NCBI GenBank assembly: GCA_000961725.1
Contig: LADS01000058.1
Span: 62,001-126,000 of the forward strand
Direction: 5' to 3'
DNA length: 64,000 nucleotides
Source of the DNA: Desulfobulbaceae bacterium BRH_c16a
GTDB lineage: Bacteria; Desulfobacterota; Desulfobulbia; Desulfobulbales; Desulfocapsaceae
Both the position numbers and the translations under genes were made by a program. The notes below the pieces were generated by a model. It was given only the letters and a program-made list of their open reading frames with translations, searched no databases and was not told where the DNA came from. Shown in pieces: positions 33,890 to 42,462 of this stretch; the stretch's first letter is position 1; every line of letters begins with the position of its first letter.

Positions 33890-35202
33890 ATCCCACATTA
33901 TTAGGTGTAACCGGAATAGTGCTGATGATCATGGTTTTCATGACACGCATGCCGGTAGCGTATGTCATGACCACAGTAGGCATTCTGGGTTTTTCCATGC
34001 TCAGCAGCCCCAAGGCCGGTTTGAACCTGCTTGCCAAGGATTTTTACGATGTCTTTTCCTCCTATGACCTGACAACCGTTCCCCTCTTTATTCTCATGGG
34101 ACAGCTGGCATTCAATGCGGGGATCAGCAGCAAGTTGTACGCAACAGCCTACAAGTTCCTTGGTCAAACCAGAGGCGGGCTGGCAATCGCCACCGTTACG
34201 GCATGCACTGCCTTCGGAGCAGTCTGCGGTTCAAGCGCGGCGACAGCCGCAACGATGGCGACAGTTGGTCTTCCGGAGATGAAGAAATTCAAGTATGCCG
34301 ACGAGCTGGCCGCAGGCTCGGTTGCTTCCGGCGGTGGTCTTGGCATGATCATGCCGCCAAGCGTGGTGTTGATCGTCTACGGAATCTTGACCGAACAGTC
34401 CATCGGCAGGTTGTTCATGGCGGGAATCCTTCCGGCTCTTCTCGTGACTGTGCTGTTTATCATCACGGTCGTTATCTGGTGCAGTTTACTGCCGGAGCAG
34501 GGTCCGCGTGGGCAGGCCTTCACCTGGAAGGAGAAAATCAAATCCCTCGGCGGCATGGGCGAAACGCTGGCAGTCTTTGCCCTGGTCATGGGGGGCATGT
34601 TCTATGGATTGTTTACCCCTACCGAAGCAGCCGGAGTCGGTGTTTTCGGAGTCCTGACGGTAGCTGTTCTCCGCAGGCAGCTGTCCTGGGAAAAATTCGT
34701 CGATGCACTGTATGAGACCCTGAAGACCTCCTGCATGGTCATGATGCTGGTGGCGGGAGCGACTTTTTTCGGTAAATTTCTTGCAGTTACCCGGATACCT
34801 TACGATATTGCCAGCTGGATCGGCGGCTTTGACATGCCGCCGCTGTTCATCCTCTTTGTCATCATCTTCGTCTATTTTCTCGGCGGCTGTTTCATGGATT
34901 CGCTCGCCCTGGTCATGCTGACCGTGCCGATCTTTTTTCCGCTGGTCATGGGACTGGGATACGATCCGATCTGGTTTGGAATTATCATAGTCATGGTTAC
35001 CGAGATGGGGGTTATCAGCCCACCGGTCGGCTTGAATGTCTATGTCGTCTATGGCGTTGCGAGGGGGATGCCTGGCGGAGGGATATCCCTTGAGTCGATT
35101 TTTAAAGGCATTGCCCCGTTCATGCTGGCGGTCTTTATCGGTATCGTTATCCTCGCTGTCTTTCCGCAGATTGTCCTGGTGTTGCCGAATATGATGTATT
35201 AG
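33886..35202 (+). CDS. dctM: TRAP transporter large permease, system 2
   Basis: A 438-residue DctM with about 12 helices. Family blocks include GILGFSMLSSPKAGLNLLAKDFYD, CTAFGAVCGSSAATAATMATVGLPEM and GGGLGMIMPPSVVLIVYG, and it ends in LPNMMY. A sodium-driven carboxylate importer subunit. The gene is followed by the C-run/G-run hairpin at 35311 and convergent cyclase genes. Confidence 0.93.
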   Translation: MNPTLLGVTGIVLMIMVFMTRMPVAYVMTTVGILGFSMLSSPKAGLNLLAKDFYDVFSSYDLTTVPLFILMGQLAFNAGISSKLYATAYKFLGQTRGGLAIATVTACTAFGAVCGSSAATAATMATVGLPEMKKFKYADELAAGSVASGGGLGMIMPPSVVLIVYGILTEQSIGRLFMAGILPALLVTVLFIITVVIWCSLLPEQGPRGQAFTWKEKIKSLGGMGETLAVFALVMGGMFYGLFTPTEAAGVGVFGVLTVAVLRRQLSWEKFVDALYETLKTSCMVMMLVAGATFFGKFLAVTRIPYDIASWIGGFDMPPLFILFVIIFVYFLGGCFMDSLALVMLTVPIFFPLVMGLGYDPIWFGIIIVMVTEMGVISPPVGLNVYVVYGVARGMPGGGISLESIFKGIAPFMLAVFIGIVILAVFPQIVLVLPNMMY

Positions 35203-35310
35203 GGCTCGTCAGGCAATCAGAAACGGAAAGGGATGGTGGCATGAAAAATCAGCCCGTTACTCGATAAGTGGAGTTTCCCAGGTTACACATCGAACTCGAT
35301 TTCGATTTGG

Positions 35311-35376
35311 CCCCCCTCAAGGGCCTCGTCTTCAGCACTCCTTGAGGGGGGAAACAAGACATGAATTTCTAAGGTA
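35311..35376. terminator. Hairpin plus half of repeat family 2 between convergent operons
   Basis: CCCCCCTCAAG (35311-35321) pairs with CTTGAGGGGGG (35341-35351) across 19 bases. It is followed by GAATTTCTAAGGTA, one arm of repeat family 2. The place between converging genes suits a shared terminator, though no T run is present. Confidence 0.5.
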
Positions 35377-36159
35377 TCAAAGACCTGTTTCGAAACGGAA
35401 TGTCTGATCCGGGTCGATGACCGCCAGAACCCGCACGGTACATCCTTCACCGCCCTGCCAGCGCCAGGGAAAGGCCATGAAGGTGCAGCGTTTGCCGGTA
35501 ACCTTGTTGAGGTCGCCGCCGACGTTCTCGATGCCGGGGATGCCGCCTTTTACCATGAGGGTTTTGTGACCGGCTTCCCAGTCGGGAAAATCCTCTTTGG
35601 GATCACGGCCGAAGTACTGCTTATATTCCTCTATCAGATGGGGGTGGGTCGGTCCCAGGCCATGGTCGACGAGTTTGGTGGCCATCGGATGATCGTTTGC
35701 CTGGACATCATATCCTACCATTTTGACTTTCCGGTCAACCAGCCATTGCGCGCCTTCCCGGTAAATCCCCGGCGAATAGGCATAGTATTCGTCGGTGTCG
35801 GCCATTTTGGTGTGCATGCCGGTATTGATCATGACGATATCCCCCTCCCGGATTTGGGGGCGGGCGTTCTCAAGATCCTCGGCGGTGATAACCTCCCATT
35901 TCTTTTTCGGAATGGAGACCGCGACACCGGTACCGAAAAATCGCCACAGTGGATATCCCATCAGGCACGGCGTATTCTCGGTGACGTGCAGAGGCGCGTC
36001 GACATGGGTGCCGCGGTGCATGATCCCTTCAAATTCAGTCTGATAGAAACCGTCTTTGGCATGGAATTTTTTGACATGTACATTGATTCCCGGAGTAGAC
36101 GGCCATTCCGGCATGTGGTGGCCCCACGGCTGACTTAAATTGTATATCTGCAGGCTCAT
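35377..36159 (-). CDS. Cyclase-family (PF04199) metal-dependent hydrolase
   Basis: A 260-residue protein of the kynurenine formamidase/isatin hydrolase superfamily. The metal motif HRGTHVDAPLH (near residue 48) has the full HxGTHxDxPxH pattern, and DIVMINTG and GCTVRVLAVID are typical. Members hydrolyse cyclic amides, lactones or diones, usually with Mn or Zn. It lies 21 bases after a paralogue. In a Mo transhydroxylase region it is a reasonable candidate for opening a reduced ring such as a cyclic 1,3-dione. That substrate is an inference. Confidence 0.87.
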   Translation of the reverse strand: MSLQIYNLSQPWGHHMPEWPSTPGINVHVKKFHAKDGFYQTEFEGIMHRGTHVDAPLHVTENTPCLMGYPLWRFFGTGVAVSIPKKKWEVITAEDLENARPQIREGDIVMINTGMHTKMADTDEYYAYSPGIYREGAQWLVDRKVKMVGYDVQANDHPMATKLVDHGLGPTHPHLIEEYKQYFGRDPKEDFPDWEAGHKTLMVKGGIPGIENVGGDLNKVTGKRCTFMAFPWRWQGGEGCTVRVLAVIDPDQTFRFETGL

Positions 36160-36180
36160 TGTGTTCTCCTTACCATTGGC

Positions 36181-36993
36181 TTATTCCGATTTGCCCGCTT
36201 CAATGCGGCAGGTTCCGCTTGGATCGGTCAGGGCCACAAAACGGACCTGACAGGCATCGCCCTGTTTCCAGTTCCATGGGGTTGCCGCGAGCGTAGCCCG
36301 TCTGCCAAGCAGCGTATTGACATCACCGCCGACCTGTTCAATGGTCGGTATCCCAGCTGCGAGAATGGTTTTATGGGCAATATTCCACTCCGGATGCTCT
36401 TTTTTGGGATCAAGCCCTGTCTCGGTTGCATACTTGGCGGGGAGACGGTTCATCAGCGGCCCGCCGCGGTGTGGGCCGAAAGAGGTGGCAAGCGGATGGT
36501 CGATCTGCGGAGTATCGATTGCCACCAGTCTGCAGCCTTTATCCACCAGCCATTGTGCACCGTCTTTCGACAGGCCCGGAGCTTCGCCGAAGTATTCGAG
36601 ACTGTCGGAATACTTGCTGTGCCAGCCGGTGACAATGACGACAAAATCGCCTGGGCGAACCTCGGGCCGGGCGGTACCGAGATCTCCGGCCGTCACCAGT
36701 TCCCAGCGTTTTTTCGGAATATCGAGGATGACCCCGTTGCCGAAAAAATGGTCGAGAGCTATGTCGGCTGCCCCGGCCCCTTGCTGGATCAGATGCAGCG
36801 GGGTGTTCATATGGGTACCGGAATGCATCACCATTTTCAGCCGTTGCGCCATCACGCCATGCTGTGCGTGTTTGACTGAACGGTACATGATCACATCGGC
36901 ATCGCCCGGCATGGAAGGGGCGTTATGCCCCCATACATGGCTGAGTTCCACCAGTTGCAGCCCGCTGTACGGGTCTTTAGTCACTGTTGTCAT
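36181..36993 (-). CDS. Second cyclase-family hydrolase, altered metal motif
   Basis: A 270-residue paralogue of the next gene. Its metal motif reads HSGTHMNTPLH, with Asn where the family has Asp; the three His are kept. Two different cyclases may form a hetero-oligomer or act on successive substrates, or this one may have changed specificity. The start at 36993 (after AGGAGAGAAC) is taken because the longer frame would begin upstream of the predicted transcription start. Confidence 0.85.
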   Translation of the reverse strand: MTTVTKDPYSGLQLVELSHVWGHNAPSMPGDADVIMYRSVKHAQHGVMAQRLKMVMHSGTHMNTPLHLIQQGAGAADIALDHFFGNGVILDIPKKRWELVTAGDLGTARPEVRPGDFVVIVTGWHSKYSDSLEYFGEAPGLSKDGAQWLVDKGCRLVAIDTPQIDHPLATSFGPHRGGPLMNRLPAKYATETGLDPKKEHPEWNIAHKTILAAGIPTIEQVGGDVNTLLGRRATLAATPWNWKQGDACQVRFVALTDPSGTCRIEAGKSE

Positions 36994-37053
36994 ACTGTTC
37001 TCTCCTCTAGACAATGTTCCATATGTTGAAACAGCAGTGTTGGAATATGAAAC

Positions 37054-37098
37054 ATTGTACAATCCTCGGAAAACATGTCAAGAATATTTTACATGCAA
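37054..37098 (-). promoter_or_regulatory. Promoter of cyclase operon with upstream operator
   Basis: Leftward: TTGCATGTAA (37098-37089), 7-base gap, TTGACA (37081-37076), 16 bases, TACAAT (37059-37054). It has the same operator and -35 with the same 7-base gap as the relic promoter at 7156-7112, and the first 10 bases before and after -35 are nearly the same. Confidence 0.8.
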
Positions 37099-37195
37099 TG
37101 TTTTATGTTTTATTTATTAAGTAATGAATATATAATGTCAAAAGTAAATATGGACCATGGTGTGAAGTTGAGGAATCCCTTGGGGATGAGAAAAT

Positions 37196-38410
37196 ATGAA
37201 TGACGATTATGCCGACTATGAATGCCCCATGCCCGAATCCTTTCAGGATAAAATCGGCATAACCCTTTTTCTTGCATGGCTTTTTTATCTGGGTTTCGTT
37301 TCCCGGATTCTCTTTGCCCCCCTTATGCCGGAAATCGAAAAAGATCTCGGCATCACCCATGGTCAGGCCGGCGGGCTGTTTCTGTTGATGTCGGTGGGGT
37401 ACATGTTCGCTCCGGTGTGTTCGGGGGTGATATCCTCACGCTTCGATCATCGTGGCACATTGATGTTTTCGGCCTGGCTGGTGGGGTTGTCCCTCATGGC
37501 TTTCAGCTTTATCGACAATGTGTGGGGGATGGGGGCGCTCTTGCTGGGTATCGGTTTTGCCGGAGGAATTCATCTCCCTTCCGCAATCGCCACCATAACC
37601 GCAGAAATTCAGAAATCCGACTGGGGCAAGGGCTTGAGTGTCCATCAGTGTGCGCCGCCTCTCAGTTTTGTTTCCGCCCCGCTGATCGCTGCGGTACTCC
37701 TGCGCTGGTATTCCTGGCGGCAGATTCTGTTGATCTGGGCGATTCTCAGCCTGGTTGCCGCCCTGCTGTACACTTTCCGAGGGCGGGGCGGCGAGTTTCC
37801 CGGGCGGACGGTAAATGTCGCCAATGTGAAGATTGTCGGTTCAAGCCTCTCGTTCTGGATTATGGTTGTACTGTTAAGCATGGCCTTCAGCGGCAATGCC
37901 GGGATATTTGCCATGCTCCCGCTTTTTCTGGTCAACGAGCGAGGCTATGATCTGACATGGGCCAATACCTTGATCGGGCTGTCTCAGCTCTCAGGCCTCG
38001 CGGTGGTGTTTGTCACCGGCTGGCTGAGTGACAGGATCGGCCAGCAGAAGGTGATGGGAGTATCGCTTCTGGCAACCGGGACTCTGACCCTGCTTATGCC
38101 CTGGAGCGATGGCGGAGCGCTTGTTCTTGTTTTATTTCTTCAGGCGGCAGCACTCACCGCTTTTTTCCCGGCCGGGTTTGCTGCGCTCTCCCGAGTCACT
38201 TTGCCTTCTTTGCGCAGTGTCGCCAGCGCCTTGGGACCACCCCTCGCTTTTCTTGTCGGCGGCGGGCTTATGCCGACATTGATCGGTTATCTTGCCGATA
38301 TACATTCATTTACTGCGGGTATTCATGTTGCAGGCGGCTTTATTCTGCTTGGTCCCCTGTTGGTCTGCCTCCTCAGCCTGGGGCAGTATGACGGTCAAAC
38401 CGGATGCTGA
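37196..38410 (+). CDS. MFS transporter
   Basis: A 404-residue protein with 12 predicted helices. MFS landmarks include PLMPEIEKDLGITHGQAGGLF after helix 1 and the cytoplasmic loop GWLSDRIGQQKVMG between helices 8 and 9. It diverges from the cyclase operon with the operator at 37089 in the shared region, so it is probably in the same regulon and may carry the substrate or a product such as an organic acid. GGGGATGAG precedes the ATG. Confidence 0.88.
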   Translation: MNDDYADYECPMPESFQDKIGITLFLAWLFYLGFVSRILFAPLMPEIEKDLGITHGQAGGLFLLMSVGYMFAPVCSGVISSRFDHRGTLMFSAWLVGLSLMAFSFIDNVWGMGALLLGIGFAGGIHLPSAIATITAEIQKSDWGKGLSVHQCAPPLSFVSAPLIAAVLLRWYSWRQILLIWAILSLVAALLYTFRGRGGEFPGRTVNVANVKIVGSSLSFWIMVVLLSMAFSGNAGIFAMLPLFLVNERGYDLTWANTLIGLSQLSGLAVVFVTGWLSDRIGQQKVMGVSLLATGTLTLLMPWSDGGALVLVLFLQAAALTAFFPAGFAALSRVTLPSLRSVASALGPPLAFLVGGGLMPTLIGYLADIHSFTAGIHVAGGFILLGPLLVCLLSLGQYDGQTGC

Positions 38411-38491
38411 GGCCTGTGGCGAGGAACCAAGAACGCGGGCTACATGGAGAAGTACTTTGCCTTATTTTATTACGTATGGGAGAACAACATT

Positions 38492-39016
38492 ATGCTGAAA
38501 CCAATCCAGTCGATCCTTTTTGCCACAGATCTCACACCGAATTGCCAGCAGGCGCTCGATTTTACCATCGTCCTGGCTACACGGTTCAAGGCGACCATCT
38601 ATATGCTGCATGTCATCGAAAGACTCCCGAACAACATGGATGAGAAGTTGAAAGACCTGCTTGGCAAGCATCAGTGGGAAGATCTTGTCAGTTCGCATCA
38701 GGCCAATGCACGACGGTCGCTGCTTGGCAAACAATCGACCAACAGCCGGGTCAGGGAGGCCGTCAATAATTTTTGCAAAGAAGTCGGTATCGCAGACGAT
38801 GCCTGCGATTTTCACTCCAGTGAAATTATCATAAGCGACGGCGAAATAGTTGAAGAAATCCTGGCCAAAGCAGTCGACAATGAGTGCGATCTGATTGTTC
38901 TCGGCGGACATAAGAACTTATTTTCAGATTCCTCTGCTTTTGGCAGTACGACCAAAGCCGTGTTGAAAAGGGCCAAAATCCCGGTGACGATAGTTCCGCC
39001 CGCAGCATTATCATGA
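38492..39016 (+). CDS. Universal stress protein (UspA family)
   Basis: About 174 residues with the Usp fold: ILFATDLTPNCQQALDF at the start. GGHKNLFSDSSAFGSTTKAVLKRAKIPVTIV at the end includes the GH...GST nucleotide pattern. An insert in the middle makes it longer than the usual 145 residues. Its stop overlaps the glutaredoxin start (ATGA), so it heads a small redox operon. Confidence 0.88.
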   Translation: MLKPIQSILFATDLTPNCQQALDFTIVLATRFKATIYMLHVIERLPNNMDEKLKDLLGKHQWEDLVSSHQANARRSLLGKQSTNSRVREAVNNFCKEVGIADDACDFHSSEIIISDGEIVEEILAKAVDNECDLIVLGGHKNLFSDSSAFGSTTKAVLKRAKIPVTIVPPAALS

Positions 39017-39270
39017 ATGGAGAAAGGAAAATCAAACTGTACTCCCTGAGCACCTGCAGCCACTGCAGGGCCATCAAGAAGCTGCTGGAGGACGATGCCA
39101 GGATGTTTGAGTTTGTCGATGTCGATCTTCTCCAAGGCAAAGAGCGCAGGGTGATTCTGGAAGAGGTGCGACAGCTCAACAGACGCTGCTCTTTTCCGAC
39201 CATGCTGATTGGCGATACTATCATTGTCGGGTATCGGTTAAATGACATTCGGGAGGCACTTGGGATATGA
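39013..39270 (+). CDS. Glutaredoxin-like protein
   Basis: An 85-residue thioredoxin-fold protein with the active site CSHC near residue 16 and a cis-Pro in SFPTMLIGD. Both Cys make it a dithiol glutaredoxin/NrdH-like reductant. It overlaps the preceding Usp and the following ferredoxin:thioredoxin reductase genes by 4 bases each, so it is the likely electron acceptor of that reductase. Confidence 0.88.
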   Translation: MNGERKIKLYSLSTCSHCRAIKKLLEDDARMFEFVDVDLLQGKERRVILEEVRQLNRRCSFPTMLIGDTIIVGYRLNDIREALGI

Positions 39271-39599
39271 CCAGAGAAGAACAGCTGTATGCCAACCTGA
39301 AAAAGTCCCAGGAGAAGCTGGGGTATTGTTTCAACAACGATCTGCCGCTGACCATGGATCTTATCCGGGGATTGCTTGCAAACCGGGAGCGCTACGGCTA
39401 CATGTCCTGTCCATGCCGGCTGGCCTCTGGAGTCGTTGCAAACGACCGGGACATCGTCTGCCCCTGCCACTACCGCGCGGCGGATATCAGCGAGTACGGC
39501 AGCTGTTACTGCGGACTCTATGTGTCGCATGATTGGAATGACGGGGCGGCAGACCATGTATATGTGCCGGAGCGGCGACCGGCCGAAAAAATCATTTAA
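39267..39599 (+). CDS. Ferredoxin:thioredoxin reductase catalytic chain-like
   Basis: A 110-residue protein with the FTR-beta cysteine pattern CPCRLASG...VCPCHYRAADISEYGSCYCGLYV. It holds a [4Fe-4S] cluster next to a redox disulfide. It can pass single electrons from ferredoxin to a disulfide such as the adjacent glutaredoxin. No variable subunit is present, as is common outside phototrophs. It lies in a tight Usp-Grx-FTR-FKBP operon. Confidence 0.88.
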   Translation: MTREEQLYANLKKSQEKLGYCFNNDLPLTMDLIRGLLANRERYGYMSCPCRLASGVVANDRDIVCPCHYRAADISEYGSCYCGLYVSHDWNDGAADHVYVPERRPAEKII

Positions 39600-39615
39600 G
39601 AAAAAAGAGGACAGT

Positions 39616-40044
39616 ATGAAAACAGCAGAGAAAGGGACGACCGTGACGATCCAATTTTCAATCCTGCTCGATAACGGCTCTATCGTTGGCGGCCCCGAGA
39701 ATAAAACCCCTCTGACCTTCACCGTCGGAAAAGGGAAAGTTCTGCGCAAACTGGAAGATGGCATTCTCGGAATGGCAGTGAAGGAAAACAGGAAAATCCA
39801 CATTGACCCCGCCGAAGGATACGGTGAGTACAACAAGGATCTTGTCCTGCGGGTTGAGCGCAAACATTTCCCCCCCGACATCAAGCTGATCCCGGGACGA
39901 ACCGTACAGTATCAAAACAGATCGGGAGAGAGGGTCAATTTCGTCGTCAACGACGTCGATGAAAAGACGGTTACCATCGACGGCAATCATCCGCTGGCCG
40001 GTTTGAATTTAACCTATGATGTCGAACTGCTGGAGGTGCGCTGA
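39616..40044 (+). CDS. FKBP-type peptidyl-prolyl isomerase (SlyD-like)
   Basis: A 142-residue protein of the SlyD type. VTIQFSILLDNGSIVGG, LRKLEDGILGMAVKENRKIHI, PAEGYGEYN and the insert-in-flap domain (FPPDIKLIPGRTVQYQ) end in HPLAGLNLTYDVELLEV. No His-rich metal tail is present. It folds proteins by proline isomerisation and acts as chaperone. The ATG at 39616 is preceded by AGAGGA. Confidence 0.9.
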   Translation: MKTAEKGTTVTIQFSILLDNGSIVGGPENKTPLTFTVGKGKVLRKLEDGILGMAVKENRKIHIDPAEGYGEYNKDLVLRVERKHFPPDIKLIPGRTVQYQNRSGERVNFVVNDVDEKTVTIDGNHPLAGLNLTYDVELLEVR

Positions 40045-40056
40045 AGTCATTCGAAT

Positions 40057-40530
40057 TTATTGTCCGACTGCCAGTTCAATAAGCTGGGGCTCAAGCATTC
40101 CATTCTTCACGTAAATCAACGCTGCACTGACCGGCAATGTAAACCTTCGTGGTCCCGCACTGCCGGGATTGAGCAAAAGAATGTCATTGAGGGTCTGAAT
40201 GGAGGGACGATGCGAGTGCCCGCTGATGACGGCGCTGAATCCCGCCGCAGCAGGATCAAGATCGAGATCGTTGAGATCGTGGATGACATAGAGCGATATA
40301 CCTGCGATTTCGACAACTTCCCACTTCGGCAGGGCCTGCGCCCATTGTCCTTTGTCGATATTGCCCCGTACAGCCACGACGGGTGCTATGGACCGCAAAC
40401 TTTCGAGTACCTGCGGGCTGCCGATATCCCCGGCATGAATAATCAAGGTAGAGCCCTTCAAGGCCTGCAGGGCTTCCTTCCGCACAAGACCATGGGTATC
40501 CGATATGACTCCGATCAGCTGTTTATCCAT
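40057..40530 (-). CDS. YfcE-type metallophosphoesterase
   Basis: About 157 residues with SDTHG, HAGDIG, RGNID and SGHSH: the metal ligands of small calcineurin-like phosphoesterases. The ATG at 40530 follows GGAAGA and starts right at the fold; an ATG at 40557 overlapping the upstream stop is an alternative. It is likely co-transcribed with the acetyl-CoA hydrolase/GNAT gene. The substrate is unknown. Confidence 0.87.
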   Translation of the reverse strand: MDKQLIGVISDTHGLVRKEALQALKGSTLIIHAGDIGSPQVLESLRSIAPVVAVRGNIDKGQWAQALPKWEVVEIAGISLYVIHDLNDLDLDPAAAGFSAVISGHSHRPSIQTLNDILLLNPGSAGPRRFTLPVSAALIYVKNGMLEPQLIELAVGQ

Positions 40531-40553
40531 GTCGTCTTCCGGTTGGGGCCGGC

Positions 40554-42458
40554 TCATTTGGGCGGGGAACCCTCGGGTGGGACGTTTTTCTTGTGAAAAT
40601 TCATCCTGACCTCGCATTCATCCCCCTTTCTGACAACCTTGGCATCCGGGTAATTTTTCCGGCAAAGATGTATCATCCCGGTGTTTTCCGGAAAAATTGT
40701 TGCATGGAAGCTGTCGAACCCATTGGCGGAGGCAACTCGTTCCAGTTCTTTGAAGATATAGCCGGCAATCCCCTGGTTTTGAAAATCTTCCCGAACCACG
40801 AATGCCACTTCAGCGCATTTTTCTTCCATTTCGGCGTATGTTCCTATTGCGACTATCTCCTTGTTGCCCTTGTCCTGGACAATGCCTATCAGGGAGATAT
40901 TTTTTCGATAGTCCATGGCGGCCCAATGATCCTGGGCCATTTTGCGGGAAAAAATGGCGACGGTATGGAAAAACCGCATGTAGATCGTTTCTTTCTGCAG
41001 GGAATAAAAGAAATTGCGGTAGGCTATCTCATCGGAAGGTAAAAGCGGACGCACCAGCATGCTTTTGCCGCTTTTCAGGGCCATTCTGCTCTTGTACTCT
41101 TCGATAAAGATGAGATCTTCGGCAAGTGGGGGCAACTGATCGGGAAAGATGTAATGATTTTTCTTTGCCTCATCGATAAGACTCGCCCGGAAGTCCGGAT
41201 GGGCTATCTGGCTCAACTCAATGACCCGCTGACTGATGCTCTTGCCTTTGAGCTGGGCTATGCCGAATTCGGTGACGACAAAATTTGCATCGGTTCTGAG
41301 GGTAGCCACGCCTGCCCCGGCACTGAGGTTGGCAACAATCCGGGAAACCTTGCCGCCCTTGGCGGTTGAGGGCAGCGCGATGATCGACAAGCCGCCTTTC
41401 GACAGCGTTGCCCCCCTGATGAAGTTGGCCTGATCGCCGGTCCCGCTGAAAAATTGCCGGCCCACCGAATCGGAACATACCTGTCCGGTCAAGTCGACCT
41501 CCAGGGCGGAACTGATGGACCTGAAGTTGTCGTTCCTGCCGATGATGCCAGGCGTATTGACCCAATCCGCCGTACCGAAATAGAATTGAATGTTGTTGTC
41601 GATGTAATCGTAGGCAATGCGCGACCCCATGCAAAAGGTGGCGACCGCCCGATCCGTCATGAAATTTTTGTACTTATTGGTGATAATGCCCTTCTGCATG
41701 AGGGGGATAAAGGCATCGGAAATCATGTGGGTATGGATGCCGAGGTCATTTTTATTGCCGAAATATTTCAGCAGCGCATAGGGCATATGGCCATACCCGA
41801 CTTGCAAGGTGTTGCCATCGTCGATCAACTCGCTGACATACTGGGCGATGCGGCCGGCTATTTCCTCTTCAACTGTTTCCTGATCGAGAACGATCAGTTC
41901 CTCCTCATATGGCACAAGATAGTCAATGTCGCTCACATGGAGAAAGCCGTCACCATGGGTGCGGGGCATCCGGGGATTGATCTGGGCGATAACTGTTTTC
42001 GCACTTTTTACGGCTTCGAGAGTGACATCGACGGAAACTCCGAGACTCGCTATGCCAAAGCGGTCGGGAGGGCTTATCTGGATAAGAACCGTTTCGATGC
42101 AGATCTGCTTGCTTCTGAAAAGCTGCGGCAGCTGAGAAAGATATGTCGGGATATAATCGACTTTCCCTTCAAATGCCGCCTGCTGCATCTTTATGGGTAC
42201 AAAAAACAGGTTTACGACAAAGCGCTCGAGAAAGGAGGGATAGTCCAGATAATCCGCCAAAGTATGAGCCAACATCTGAAAGATCATTATGTCGTTCATA
42301 TTGCGATTGCCGACAAGGGCGTGAATGAGATGCCGGGGTTCGCCACAGCCCGATCCGATAAAGATACGGCTGCCGTTTTTAATGGTCGATATCGCCTCAT
42401 CCGCCGTGACCACTTTTCCCTTGTATTCTTTGTCGATCGTCAGAATTAGTTCTCTCAT
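40554..42458 (-). CDS. Acetyl-CoA hydrolase/transferase fused to GNAT domain
   Basis: About 634 residues. Residues 1-430 match acetyl-CoA hydrolase/CoA-transferase (IKNGSRIFIGSGCGEP, GRNDNFRSISSALEVDLTGQV, SAGAGVATLRTDANFVVTEFG, where a family Glu precedes GIA). Residues about 465-620 are a GNAT acetyltransferase (LRPL-like start, EVAFVVREDFQNQGIAGYIF). The fusion suggests an acyl-CoA transferase whose product or lysines are acetylated, known as a two-domain architecture in Desulfobacterota-like genomes. It follows the HD-GYP gene by 4 bases. Confidence 0.88.
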   Translation of the reverse strand: MRELILTIDKEYKGKVVTADEAISTIKNGSRIFIGSGCGEPRHLIHALVGNRNMNDIMIFQMLAHTLADYLDYPSFLERFVVNLFFVPIKMQQAAFEGKVDYIPTYLSQLPQLFRSKQICIETVLIQISPPDRFGIASLGVSVDVTLEAVKSAKTVIAQINPRMPRTHGDGFLHVSDIDYLVPYEEELIVLDQETVEEEIAGRIAQYVSELIDDGNTLQVGYGHMPYALLKYFGNKNDLGIHTHMISDAFIPLMQKGIITNKYKNFMTDRAVATFCMGSRIAYDYIDNNIQFYFGTADWVNTPGIIGRNDNFRSISSALEVDLTGQVCSDSVGRQFFSGTGDQANFIRGATLSKGGLSIIALPSTAKGGKVSRIVANLSAGAGVATLRTDANFVVTEFGIAQLKGKSISQRVIELSQIAHPDFRASLIDEAKKNHYIFPDQLPPLAEDLIFIEEYKSRMALKSGKSMLVRPLLPSDEIAYRNFFYSLQKETIYMRFFHTVAIFSRKMAQDHWAAMDYRKNISLIGIVQDKGNKEIVAIGTYAEMEEKCAEVAFVVREDFQNQGIAGYIFKELERVASANGFDSFHATIFPENTGMIHLCRKNYPDAKVVRKGDECEVRMNFHKKNVPPEGSPPK

Positions 42459-42462
42459 TTTA

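Noticed and set aside
37021-37053. IclR-type TTCC/GGAA operator in the cyclase leader
   Set aside because: TTCCATATG and GGAATATG occur close together but do not form a clean dyad, so no site is claimed.
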